Below, one piece after another: positions 44,943 to 52,630 of a stretch of DNA of 64,000 bases. The notes under the pieces were generated by a model. That model did no database searches and had not been told where the DNA came from. It saw only the letters and a list, made by a program, of their open reading frames with translations. The stretch's first letter is position 1. Each line of letters starts with the position of its first letter. Source of the stretch: Streptomyces sp. 2131.1 (GTDB lineage Bacteria; Actinomycetota; Actinomycetes; Streptomycetales; Streptomycetaceae). Both the position numbers and the translations under genes were made by a program. The DNA is taken from assembly GCF_900105515.1 (NCBI RefSeq), contig NZ_FNSY01000001.1:4452001-4516000 (forward strand), given 5' to 3'.

Positions 44943-45278
44943 ATGGCAGGCGGAGGATTCAGCAAGTTGCCGAACGGCAGCGTGGTCGTCGCGATCACCC
45001 TGCCGAGCCCGGCGGAGGGCCCCGGACCGGGCTCCCCGGTCCGGGTCCTGGTGCACGCGGCCAACCGGCCCCGCGCCCTGACCCGGCTGCGCAACCTGGG
45101 CCTGCGCTCCGTCTACCTGCGCGGCAACGCCGAGCCGCCCACCCCGGACGAGATCACCGCCGTCCTGCACCACCCCGACGGCGTCCTGTGGCGCGCGAGA
45201 CCCGGCTGCGCGCAGGAGCTCTGGCACCCCATCCGCGCTCTGCTCAGGCCCGCCGCACCGGCGGTCCCGGCTCCCTAG
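44943..45278 (+). CDS. Hypothetical protein
   Basis: 111 residues, no recognised family. It has a beta-rich start (SVVVAITLP, VRVLVHAANRPRAL), a central acidic patch (PPTPDEITAVLHHPDGVLWR) and a Pro/Ala tail. No signal or membrane segment. ATG 44943 has GGGGGAG about 10 nt upstream. Convergent with pncA, 25-nt gap. Confidence 0.65.
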   Translation: MAGGGFSKLPNGSVVVAITLPSPAEGPGPGSPVRVLVHAANRPRALTRLRNLGLRSVYLRGNAEPPTPDEITAVLHHPDGVLWRARPGCAQELWHPIRALLRPAAPAVPAP

Positions 45279-45303
45279 GGGCGGCTCTGGGGGCTTCCGG
45301 GGC

Positions 45304-45888
45304 TCAGACGACCGGCTTGCCCGTGAGCGTCACGCCCGCGCCGCGCATCTCGGCCAGCGCCCGCTCCGTCGTCGCCTCGGCGACACCCGCGGTCAGGTCG
45401 AGCAGCACCTGCGTGGCGAAGCCCTCGCGGGCGGCGTCCAGCGCGGTCGCCCGCACGCAGTGGTCGGTCGCGATGCCGACCACGTCGACCTCGGTCACGT
45501 CGTGCTCGCGCAGCCAGGCGGCGAGCCCGGTGCCGTTCTCGTCGAGCCCCTCGAAGCCGCTGTACGCGGCCGCGTAGGCCCCCTTGTCGAACACGGTGTC
45601 GATCGCCCCCGAGGCGACGGCCGGCGCGAAATTGGGGTGGAAGCCCACGCCCTCCGTACCGGCCACGCAGTGCGGCGGCCAGGAGTGCTCGAAGTCCGGG
45701 GCCGTCGAGAAGTGGTCCCCGGGATCGAAGTGGTGGTCCCGGGTCGCCACCACGTACCGGTAGGAGGGACGGCTCTCGCCGATCAGGTCCGTGATGGCGG
45801 CGGCGACATCGGCACCCCCCGCCACGGCGAGGCTCCCGCCCTCACAGAAGTCGTTCTGAACGTCCACGACGATCAAGGCGCGGTGCAT
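45304..45888 (-). CDS. pncA: Nicotinamidase / isochorismatase-family hydrolase
   Basis: 194-residue cysteine hydrolase that converts nicotinamide to nicotinate and ammonia. The catalytic triad is visible: Asp in VVDVQNDFCEGG, Lys in VFDKGAYAAAYSGF and Cys in GIATDHCVRATALDAA. Metal-binding Asp/His are in TRDHHFDPGDHF. It lies downstream of pncB on the same strand with a 103-nt gap, so both supply the NAD salvage pathway. Start ATG 45888. Confidence 0.94.
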   Translation of the reverse strand: MHRALIVVDVQNDFCEGGSLAVAGGADVAAAITDLIGESRPSYRYVVATRDHHFDPGDHFSTAPDFEHSWPPHCVAGTEGVGFHPNFAPAVASGAIDTVFDKGAYAAAYSGFEGLDENGTGLAAWLREHDVTEVDVVGIATDHCVRATALDAAREGFATQVLLDLTAGVAEATTERALAEMRGAGVTLTGKPVV

Positions 45889-45960
45889 GCGGGGTTCCTT
45901 CGGGGAGTGGGGGAGCGGTACGTACGGGGATGGCCCCGAGCCTAGAGATTCCGTGGAGGC

Positions 45961-45977
45961 AATCAAGCCCGTCCGGC
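45961..45977. repeat. Fragment of the interspersed repeat between pncB and pncA
   Basis: AATCAAGCCCGTCCGGC matches the repeat core found inside the RDD gene and near cysM. The fragment is truncated after the GGC. Confidence 0.6.
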
Positions 45978-45991
45978 CCTCGGCTCTCTCC

Positions 45992-47320
45992 TCACACGTA
46001 CTCCGTGGGGATAACCGCCTCGCCCCGCGAAAGTTGCATCGCCGACAACGGCAGTCCCGCCCGCGCCGCGATGTGGCGCTCGCGCGCCGCGTCCAGCGGC
46101 TCCCGCGCGACCACCTCGCCGCCCCGGACGAGCTCCACCAGCAGCTGCCGGCCCGCCAGCTCCTCGGGCACCGGACCGGTGCCGATCACCTCGGCCTCGG
46201 CCACGCCCTCCTCGTCCAGCCGGCGCGCGGCCCACTTGCGGCCGCCCTTCGAGGACTTCGCGCCCATCGACTTCTTCGCGACCGGCCGCAGCTCGTCCGC
46301 CGGGTCCGACGAGCCGGCGCGGGCGACGAGCTTGTAGACCATCGAGCACGTGGGGTGCCCGCTGCCGGTCACCAGCTGCGTGCCCACTCCGTACGCGTCC
46401 ACCGGCGCGGCGGCCAGCGAGGCGATGGCGTACTCGTCCAGGTCCGAGGTCACCACGATCCTCGTCTCCGTGGCGCCCAGCTCGTCCAGCTGCTGGCGCA
46501 CCCGGTGGGCGACCAGCAGCAGGTCCCCGGAGTCGATCCGTACCGCGCCCAGCTCGGGCCCCGCGATCTCGACCGCCGTGCGGACCGCCGTCGCCACGTC
46601 GTACGTGTCCACCAGCAGCGTCGTACCGCGCCCCAGCGAGTCCACCTGCGCCCGGAACGCGTCGCTCTCCGAGTCGTGCAGCAGGGTGAAGGCGTGGGCG
46701 CTCGTCCCGACCGTCGGGATGTTGTAGCGGAACCCGGCCGCCAGGTCCGACGTGGTGTCGAAGCCGCCGATGTACGCCGCACGGGCCGAGGCGACCGCCG
46801 AGAGCTCGTGGGTGCGCCGCGCCCCCATCTCGATCAGCCCGCGCCCGCCCGCCGCCGCCGACATCCGCGAGGCCGCGGCGGCGATGGCCGAGTCGTGGTT
46901 GAGGATCGACAGGATCACCGTCTCCAGCAGCACGCACTCGGCGAAGGACCCCTCGACCCGCAGGATCGGCGAGCCCGGGAAGTACACCTCGCCCTCCGGG
47001 TAGCCCCAGATGTCCCCGCCGAACCGGTAGTCCGCCAGGTAGTCCAGCGTCGGCCCGTCCACGATCGACTGGTCGCGCAGGAAGCCGAGCATCTCCTCGT
47101 CGAAGTGGAAGTTCTCCACCGCGTCCAGGACCCGCCCGATGCCCGCGACGACGCCGTAGCGCCGCCCCTCGGGCAGCCGGCGGGTGAACGCCTCGAAGAC
47201 CGAGCGCCGGCCGGCCGTGCCGGCCTTCAGCGCGGCCTGCACCATCGTGAGCTCGTACTGGTCGGTGAAGAGCGCTGTCGACGGCACACCGACCCGTCGC
47301 CCGAGGTCCGCAGATTTCAT
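45992..47320 (-). CDS. pncB: Nicotinate phosphoribosyltransferase
   Basis: 442-residue enzyme that joins nicotinate to PRPP to give nicotinate mononucleotide, using ATP. Family motifs: TALFTDQYELTMVQA at the N-terminus, the SAHAFTLLHDSE active-site segment, and RIDSGDLL that binds the phosphoribosyl group. It feeds NAD with PncA. Start ATG 47320. Divergent from clpS with a 110-nt gap. Confidence 0.95.
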   Translation of the reverse strand: MKSADLGRRVGVPSTALFTDQYELTMVQAALKAGTAGRRSVFEAFTRRLPEGRRYGVVAGIGRVLDAVENFHFDEEMLGFLRDQSIVDGPTLDYLADYRFGGDIWGYPEGEVYFPGSPILRVEGSFAECVLLETVILSILNHDSAIAAAASRMSAAAGGRGLIEMGARRTHELSAVASARAAYIGGFDTTSDLAAGFRYNIPTVGTSAHAFTLLHDSESDAFRAQVDSLGRGTTLLVDTYDVATAVRTAVEIAGPELGAVRIDSGDLLLVAHRVRQQLDELGATETRIVVTSDLDEYAIASLAAAPVDAYGVGTQLVTGSGHPTCSMVYKLVARAGSSDPADELRPVAKKSMGAKSSKGGRKWAARRLDEEGVAEAEVIGTGPVPEELAGRQLLVELVRGGEVVAREPLDAARERHIAARAGLPLSAMQLSRGEAVIPTEYV

Positions 47321-47430
47321 GCCGCGGATGCTACCCCTATTTCGTCAAAGTGACGAGATGGGGGTCCGGGGGCGGCGCGGCGAGGGGGCCGTTTGTGCGA
47401 TGGACCACTACGAGTGGCAGCATGGGGTAG

Positions 47431-47736
47431 GTGAGCGTCGCCCCTACAGAGATCGAACGTCCCGAATCGGCCGAGGACCACCTCGTCGTCCCCGAGCCCG
47501 ACGTCCCCTGGGTGACGCTGGTCCACAACGACCCGGTCAACCTCATGAGCTATGTGACCTACGTGTTCCAGGCGTACTTCGGCTACTCCAAGGACAAGGC
47601 GCACAAGCTGATGCTCGACGTCCACCAGAAGGGCCGCGCCGTCGTCTCCAGCGGCAGCCGCGAGGAGATGGAACGCGACGTCCAGGCCATGCACGGCTAC
47701 GGGCTGTGGGCCACGCTCACCCAGGACCGCAACTAG
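47431..47736 (+). CDS. clpS: ATP-dependent Clp protease adaptor ClpS
   Basis: 101-residue ClpS, which carries N-degron proteins to ClpA/C-ClpP. The N-degron pocket motif VTLVHNDPVNLMSYVTYVF is intact with Asn-Asp-Pro and the gatekeeping Met; the HQKGRAVV segment contacts the Clp ATPase. GTG 47431 lies in GTAGGTG context. The DUF2017 gene follows 69 nt later, a common pairing in actinobacteria. Confidence 0.95.
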   Translation: MSVAPTEIERPESAEDHLVVPEPDVPWVTLVHNDPVNLMSYVTYVFQAYFGYSKDKAHKLMLDVHQKGRAVVSSGSREEMERDVQAMHGYGLWATLTQDRN

Positions 47737-47805
47737 CACCGGCATCCGCACGGCCCTTTTCGCACGCCCCTTCCGGCGCCGCCCGACCATCATCGGAGAG
47801 AACCC

Positions 47806-48390
47806 ATGGCCGGCCACTTCGAGGCCACCCCCGGCGGCGGCGCGGCCGTCGCGCTCGACGAGGTGGAGATCGCGATCCTGCGCTCCCTCGCCGTCCAGCT
47901 CCTCGAGCTCATCGGCCCCGGCGACGAGCCCGCCGCCGGCGAGGACCCGCTCGCCGCCCTCTTCGCCGAGGGTCCCAGCGAACCGCCCACCGACCCGGCC
48001 CTGGCCCGCCTCTTCCCCGAGGCGTACGGCGACGGCGACGACGAACTGCGCGCCGCCTCCTCCGAATTCCGCCGCTTCACCGAGAACGACCTGCGCACCC
48101 GCAAGCGCGAGGACGCGCTCGTCGTCGTACGCACGCTCGACGCCCTGACGCCGGCAGGCGATGGCGCGGCCGTGCTCACCCTCACCGCCGACGAGTGCCG
48201 CAACTGGCTCGGCTCGCTCAACGACCTCCGGCTGACCATCGGCACCCGCCTGGAGGTCAGCGACGAGGACGAGGGCGAGGAGGGCTCGCTCTACCGGCTC
48301 CCCGACAGCGACCCCCGAAAGCCCATGGTCATGGCCTATCTCTGGCTCGGCGCCCTCCAGGAAACCCTGGTCGAGACACTGATGCCGTGA
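47806..48390 (+). CDS. DUF2017 family protein
   Basis: 194-residue actinobacterial DUF2017 protein, conserved next to clpS. Starts MAGHFEATPGGGAAVALDEVE, followed by helices such as ILRSLAVQLLELIGP and a C-terminal WLGALQETLVETLMP. A role with ClpS or Clp proteolysis is suspected from context only. ATG 47806 has GGAGAG upstream. Confidence 0.88.
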   Translation: MAGHFEATPGGGAAVALDEVEIAILRSLAVQLLELIGPGDEPAAGEDPLAALFAEGPSEPPTDPALARLFPEAYGDGDDELRAASSEFRRFTENDLRTRKREDALVVVRTLDALTPAGDGAAVLTLTADECRNWLGSLNDLRLTIGTRLEVSDEDEGEEGSLYRLPDSDPRKPMVMAYLWLGALQETLVETLMP

Positions 48391-48569
48391 CGCACGGTGC
48401 CCGCACCGTCACGCTGTTCGCTCAACGGACACTCAAATCCGAATAACGATCGCATCACCTGAACGGTCTTTTTTGCAGCGCCCGTTCCGCCTTGTCCGCT
48501 TTTACTTGTGGTGTGCGCCACAGAACGTCCGTCGAACCACCGTTGTGCCCGTGATAAATCTTCACGACC

Positions 48570-48684
48570 ACCCGGGAACGCCACCCATGTTCCCGGGTAG
48601 GCGCTATCAGCCGGTAACCACCGGCGGCACTCCATCCGTATCCGGGGGGATCAGGACCTGATCCGCGGCCGCAAGGCGCGGATC
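48570..48684 (+). promoter_or_regulatory. Leader with alternative hairpins before amino-acid permease
   Basis: A 10-bp hairpin (48570-48579/48589-48598) is followed by two overlapping ones: 48648-48654/48658-48664 (7 bp, 3-nt loop) and 48660-48667/48677-48684 (8 bp, 9-nt loop). They share 48660-48664, so only one can form at a time. The second ends just before the GGAGAAAGG ribosome site. This geometry suggests a leader switch. The whole 48391-48707 gap has no good ORF. Confidence 0.55.
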
Positions 48685-48707
48685 GGCGTGGAGAAAGGCG
48701 CAACCAC

Positions 48708-50156
48708 ATGACATCGGCGCAGATCGACGACAAGGGGCAGAACGGCCCGCACGCCGCAGCCGCGGATGCCACCACCTCCGCCGAGGGCTACCAGAGAGCA
48801 CTCGGCGCCCGCCAGATCCAGATGATCGCGATCGGCGGGGCCATCGGCACCGGGCTCTTCCTCGGCGCCGGCAAGGCCATCGCCAAGGCCGGACCCAGCC
48901 TCATCCTGGCCTACGCCATAGCAGGCCTGGTCATCTTCTTCATCATGCGCGCCCTGGGCGAACTCCTCATGTACCGCCCGGTCTCGGGCTCCTTCTCGGA
49001 GTACGCGCGCGAATTCATCGGCCCCTTCGCGGGCTACGTCACCGGCTGGACGTACTGGCTGTTCTGGGTCGTCACCGGAATCACCGAAGTCACCGCGGCC
49101 GCCCAGTACATGACGTTCTGGTTCGACATTCCACAATGGGTCTCGGCCCTGGTCTTCACGTTCATTCTCTACGGCGTGAACCTCATCTCCGTAAAGCTCT
49201 TCGGAGAGCTGGAGTTCTGGTTCTCGATGGTCAAGGTCACCGCCATCGTCGGCATGATCCTCATCTGCGCCGGAATCCTCACCCTCGGCTTTTCCGACGC
49301 CGGTGACACCGCGAGCGTCACCCACCTGTGGTCCGACGGCGGCTTCTTCCCGCACGGCATCAAGGGCACCTTGATGACCCTGCAGATCGTGATGTTCGCC
49401 TTCCTCGCCGTCGAACTCGTCGGCGTCACCGCGGGTGAGTCCAAGGACCCCAAGACCGTTCTGCCCAAGGCCATCAACACCGTGCCCTGGCGCATCGCCG
49501 TCTTCTACGTCGGCGCGCTGATCATGATCCTCTCGGTGGTGCCCTGGACCGAGTTCTCGCCCGGCGTCTCCCCGTTCGTGGAAGCCTTCAAGAAGATGGG
49601 CCTCGGCGTCGGCGCCGGCATCGTCAACTTCGTCGTCCTGACCGCCGCGCTCTCCTCGTGCAACTCCGGCATGTACTCCACCGGCCGCATGCTGCGCGAC
49701 CTCGCGCTCAACGGCCAGGGCCCGAAGTTCTTCACCCGGCTCACCCGCAGCGGCACCCCGCTCATCGGCACCACGTTCTCCGCCGCGCTCATGCTCGTCG
49801 GCGTGTGGGTCAACTACCAGTGGCCCGGCGACGCCTTCACCTACGTCGTCTCCTTCGCCACCATCTCCGGCATGTGGGCCTGGATCATGATCCTCATCAG
49901 CCAGATCCGCTACCGCCGCCTCGCCGACCGCGGACTGCTCCCGCAGTCCTCGTTCCGTGCCCCCGGAGCCCCGTACACCAGCGGCTTCGCCCTCGCGTTC
50001 ATCGCCGTGGTCATCGTCATGATGGGCATCGACAAGGACACCAGGATCTCGCTCTACTGCGCCCCGCTGTGGGCCCTGATCCTCGGCGTCTCCTACCTGG
50101 TCCTCAAGTCCAGGAACCCGGAGGGCAAGGCCTTCGCGGAGCGCGTCAAGCGCTGA
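48708..50156 (+). CDS. Amino-acid permease, APC family
   Basis: 482 residues with twelve membrane helices. The GAIGTGLFLGAGKAIAKAGP start of helix 1 and ALGELLMYRPVSGSFSEYAREF are the signature of the GABA/aromatic/proline/asparagine permease group of APC transporters. GESKDPKTVLPKAINTVPWRI is the conserved loop after helix 6. Substrate within the group is uncertain. ATG 48708 follows GGAGAAAGG. Alternative hairpins in the leader suggest control after initiation. Confidence 0.92.
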   Translation: MTSAQIDDKGQNGPHAAAADATTSAEGYQRALGARQIQMIAIGGAIGTGLFLGAGKAIAKAGPSLILAYAIAGLVIFFIMRALGELLMYRPVSGSFSEYAREFIGPFAGYVTGWTYWLFWVVTGITEVTAAAQYMTFWFDIPQWVSALVFTFILYGVNLISVKLFGELEFWFSMVKVTAIVGMILICAGILTLGFSDAGDTASVTHLWSDGGFFPHGIKGTLMTLQIVMFAFLAVELVGVTAGESKDPKTVLPKAINTVPWRIAVFYVGALIMILSVVPWTEFSPGVSPFVEAFKKMGLGVGAGIVNFVVLTAALSSCNSGMYSTGRMLRDLALNGQGPKFFTRLTRSGTPLIGTTFSAALMLVGVWVNYQWPGDAFTYVVSFATISGMWAWIMILISQIRYRRLADRGLLPQSSFRAPGAPYTSGFALAFIAVVIVMMGIDKDTRISLYCAPLWALILGVSYLVLKSRNPEGKAFAERVKR

Positions 50157-50190
50157 TTCGTACAGCCCCCACCAGCGACGTTTCACGATA

Positions 50191-50229
50191 CGGGCCCCCG
50201 CGTACCACTCCTCGGTACGCGGGGGCCCG
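50191..50229 (+). terminator. Intrinsic terminator after amino-acid permease
   Basis: Perfect 16-bp stem 50191-50206/50214-50229 with a 7-nt loop. Confidence 0.92.
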
Positions 50230-50248
50230 TCGTCCTATCCTGGGCGCC

Positions 50249-50680
50249 ATGCTGACCATCACCCAGACGCTGTACGACCAGATCGTCGCGCACGCCCGCG
50301 CCGACCACCCCGACGAGGCGTGCGGCGTCGTCGCCGGACCCGCCGGCAGTGGCCGCCCCGAGCGCTTCGTCCCCATGCTCAACGCCGCCCGCTCACCCAC
50401 GTTCTACGAGTTCGACTCGGCCGACCTGCTCAAGCTCTACCGCGAGATGGACGACCGCGACGAGGAGCCCGTGATCGTCTACCACTCGCACACCGCGACC
50501 GAGGCCTACCCCTCGCGCACCGACGTCACGTACGCCAACGAGCCCGGCGCCCACTACGTCCTCGTCTCCACCGCGGACACCGACGACGCCGGCCCCTTCC
50601 AGTTCCGCTCGTACCGGATCGTGGACGGCGAGATCACCGAGGAGGAGGTCGCGGTCGTCGAGGCGTACCCGGCGGCCTGA
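50249..50680 (+). CDS. mec: JAMM/M67 metalloprotease, CysO-cysteine hydrolase Mec
   Basis: 143-residue JAB1/MPN/Mov34 metalloenzyme. The zinc motif HSHTATEAYPSRTD (HxHx7SxxD) is complete, with the upstream Glu in PDEACGVV. In Mycobacterium tuberculosis Mec releases cysteine from the CysO-cysteine adduct made by CysM. Here it lies before the leader peptide, cysO and cysM. It may also trim the C-terminus of the sulfur carrier (inference). Start ATG 50249. Confidence 0.92.
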   Translation: MLTITQTLYDQIVAHARADHPDEACGVVAGPAGSGRPERFVPMLNAARSPTFYEFDSADLLKLYREMDDRDEEPVIVYHSHTATEAYPSRTDVTYANEPGAHYVLVSTADTDDAGPFQFRSYRIVDGEITEEEVAVVEAYPAA

Positions 50681-50803
50681 CCACTCCCGCAGCGGGTGGA
50701 CGGGGCCGCGCACACCCCGGCCCTGTCCACCCAGCGAACGCCCACCATCCACCAGGTGAGATCACACTCCGAATCCCCGGCCGGGAATCGATACGATGAC
50801 CGC

Positions 50804-50932
50804 ATGGTTCCCCATGACGTGAGTGACAAGACGCCGGGCTCGCTGCTCGTGGCGCGCCTGCACGTCGACCTGTGCCGCCTCTCCAGCGCGATCTGTACGA
50901 ACCACCGGCCCGCCGCCGGCCGCGAGGCCTGA
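50804..50932 (+). CDS. Cysteine-containing putative leader peptide
   Basis: 42-residue ORF too short for most gene finders: MVPHDVSDKTPGSLLVARLH, then VDLCRLSSAICTN. The RLHVDLCRLxSAxC pattern is that of the putative leader peptides found before sulfur-metabolism genes in actinobacteria. TACGAT at 50792-50797 places transcription start at or near the ATG, so it is probably a leaderless mRNA. Two Cys codons lie mid-peptide. Stalling there when cysteine is short may control the downstream cysO-cysM. Confidence 0.75.
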   Translation: MVPHDVSDKTPGSLLVARLHVDLCRLSSAICTNHRPAAGREA

Positions 50933-51002
50933 GCCGGGCCACGGCCCGGCGCCGCCGACCGGCCGGGCGCCACCGCACCACGTACCGACCCCCGCGCGGG
51001 GG
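50933..51002 (+). promoter_or_regulatory. Possible attenuator hairpins after leader peptide
   Basis: A 7-bp stem with CACG loop (50933-50939/50944-50950) begins at the leader stop, and a perfect CCCCCGCGCGGGGG palindrome lies at 50989-51002. GC-rich sequence just upstream (50907-50926) can pair alternatively with the first stem. This fits transcription attenuation, but no T-run is seen. Confidence 0.5.
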
Positions 51003-51059
51003 CAGAGCCGCACGCCCCACGCCCACCGCCACCACTCAGCTTCGACAGGAGCCCACGCC

Positions 51060-51338
51060 ATGGCCATCGAGGTCCGCATCCCGACCATCCTCCGCACCTA
51101 CACCGACGGCGCCAAGGCCGTCGAGGGCCAGGGGGACACCCTCGCCGACCTCTTCACGGACCTGGAGAGCCGCCACACCGGCATCCGGGAGCGGATCGTC
51201 GACGGCGACCAGCTGCGCCGCTTCGTCAACGTCTACCTGAACGACGAGGACGTCCGCTTCCTGGACGGCATCTCCACCAAGCTCAGCGACGGCGACAGCA
51301 TCACCATCCTCCCGGCCGTCGCCGGCGGCATGAACTGA
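51060..51338 (+). CDS. cysO: Sulfur-carrier protein CysO (MoaD/ThiS family)
   Basis: 92-residue ubiquitin-like sulfur carrier. It has the beta-grasp pattern VRIPTILRTYTDGAKAVEG and ends ILPAVAGGMN. The Gly-Gly must carry a thiocarboxylate to give sulfide to CysM-made cysteine, but two residues (Met-Asn) follow it, so processing is needed. Mec upstream is a candidate processing enzyme. ATG 51060; the cysM ATG overlaps its stop (TGATG). Confidence 0.92.
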   Translation: MAIEVRIPTILRTYTDGAKAVEGQGDTLADLFTDLESRHTGIRERIVDGDQLRRFVNVYLNDEDVRFLDGISTKLSDGDSITILPAVAGGMN

Positions 51339-52288
51339 TGCGCTTCGACAGCCCGCTCGCCGCAGTGGGCAACACCCCGCTCGTCCGCCTGCCGCGGCTG
51401 TCACCCTCGGACGACGTCCGCATCTGGGCCAAGCTGGAGGACCGCAACCCCACCGGCTCGATCAAGGACCGCCCCGCGCTCCACATGGTCGAGCAGGCCG
51501 AGAAGGACGGCCGGCTCACCCCCGGCTGCACCATCCTCGAACCCACCAGCGGCAACACCGGCATCTCCCTCGCCATGGCGGCCAAGCTCAAGGGCTACCG
51601 CATCGTGTGCGTCATGCCCGAGAACACCTCCCAGGAGCGGCGCGACCTGCTCGCCATGTGGGGCGCCGAGATCATCTCCTCCCCGGCTGCCGGCGGCTCC
51701 AACACCGCCGTCCGCGTCGCCAAGGAGCTCTCGGCCGAGCACCCGGACTGGGTGATGCTCTACCAGTACGGCAACCCCGACAACGCGGGCGCCCACTACG
51801 CCACGACCGGCCCCGAGATCCTGGCGGACCTCCCGTCCGTCACCCACTTCGTGGCCGGCCTCGGCACGACCGGCACCCTCATGGGCGTCGGCCGCTACCT
51901 GCGCGAACACGTCGAGGGCATCAAGATCGTCGCCGCCGAGCCGCGCTACGACGACCTCGTCTACGGCCTCCGCAACCTCGACGAGGGCTTCGTCCCAGAG
52001 CTCTACGACGCCTCCGTCCTCACCACCCGCTTCTCCGTCGGCTCCGCGGACGCCGTCACCCGCACCCGCGAACTCCTCCAGCAGGAGGGCATCTTCGCGG
52101 GCGTCTCCACCGGGGCGGCACTGCACGCCGCGATCGGGGTCGGCAACAAGGCGGTGAAGGCCGGGGAGAGCGCGGACATCGTCTTCGTCGTCGCCGACGG
52201 CGGCTGGAAGTACCTGTCCACGGGCGTGTACACGGCGCCGACCACCGAGGCGGCGATCGCCACGCTGCAGGGACAGCTCTGGGCGTGA
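51338..52288 (+). CDS. cysM: O-phosphoserine/CysO-dependent cysteine synthase CysM
   Basis: 316-residue PLP enzyme of fold type II. The PLP Lys is in RNPTGSIKDRPALHMVEQAE; TSGNTGISLAMAAKLKGYR binds the substrate carboxylate, and GLGTTGTLMGVGRYL binds PLP phosphate. It forms cysteine using CysO thiocarboxylate as sulfur source in the mycobacterial system. ATG 51338 shares an A with the cysO stop, so the pair is translationally coupled. A palindromic element with terminator follows. Confidence 0.94.
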   Translation: MRFDSPLAAVGNTPLVRLPRLSPSDDVRIWAKLEDRNPTGSIKDRPALHMVEQAEKDGRLTPGCTILEPTSGNTGISLAMAAKLKGYRIVCVMPENTSQERRDLLAMWGAEIISSPAAGGSNTAVRVAKELSAEHPDWVMLYQYGNPDNAGAHYATTGPEILADLPSVTHFVAGLGTTGTLMGVGRYLREHVEGIKIVAAEPRYDDLVYGLRNLDEGFVPELYDASVLTTRFSVGSADAVTRTRELLQQEGIFAGVSTGAALHAAIGVGNKAVKAGESADIVFVVADGGWKYLSTGVYTAPTTEAAIATLQGQLWA

Positions 52289-52297
52289 CCCGTTCCG

Positions 52298-52451
52298 GGG
52301 GCGCTGCCCCCGGACCTCCGCTCCTCAATCGCCGGAGGGGCTTGATCTTGCCCCCGTTGCCGCACACCAGCGGCAACGGGGGCTCTGTCATTCGCGCCGC
52401 ACCATCCAGCCCCTCCGGCGTTTGAGGAGCGGGGTCCGGGGGCAGCGCCCC
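52298..52451. repeat. 154-bp nested palindromic repeat element with terminator core
   Basis: About 44-nt terminal inverted repeats (52298-52342/52408-52451; one indel and one substitution) carry the GCTCCTCAATCGCCGGAGGGGCT core related to the RDD-gene copies. Inside sits a perfect 13-bp terminator hairpin. It fills most of the 342-nt gap after cysM. No ORF. Confidence 0.85.
52350..52383 (+). terminator. Terminator hairpin inside the repeat element
   Basis: Perfect 13-bp stem 52350-52362/52371-52383 with an 8-nt loop, 62 nt after the cysM stop. It probably ends the cysO-cysM transcript. Confidence 0.85.
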
Positions 52452-52630
52452 GGTTCCGGGAAGGGGCGCGGAGGGGGACGCCACCCGAACCGGTGACAGC
52501 GCAGGTGAGTTCCCCCACAACGACCCGCCCCGAAGGAGCGACCCGCTCCCCCGCGCCTTACGCTCAACGAACCGCACCGCCAGAACCGCACGAACCCTCC
52601 CCGTTCCCACGTCTCGGAGGTTCACGCTCC

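Noticed and set aside
48473..48661. 62-codon frame before the amino-acid permease that could be an upstream peptide
   Set aside because: TTG start without ribosome site, low third-position GC and no conserved motif. The hairpins are the better explanation.
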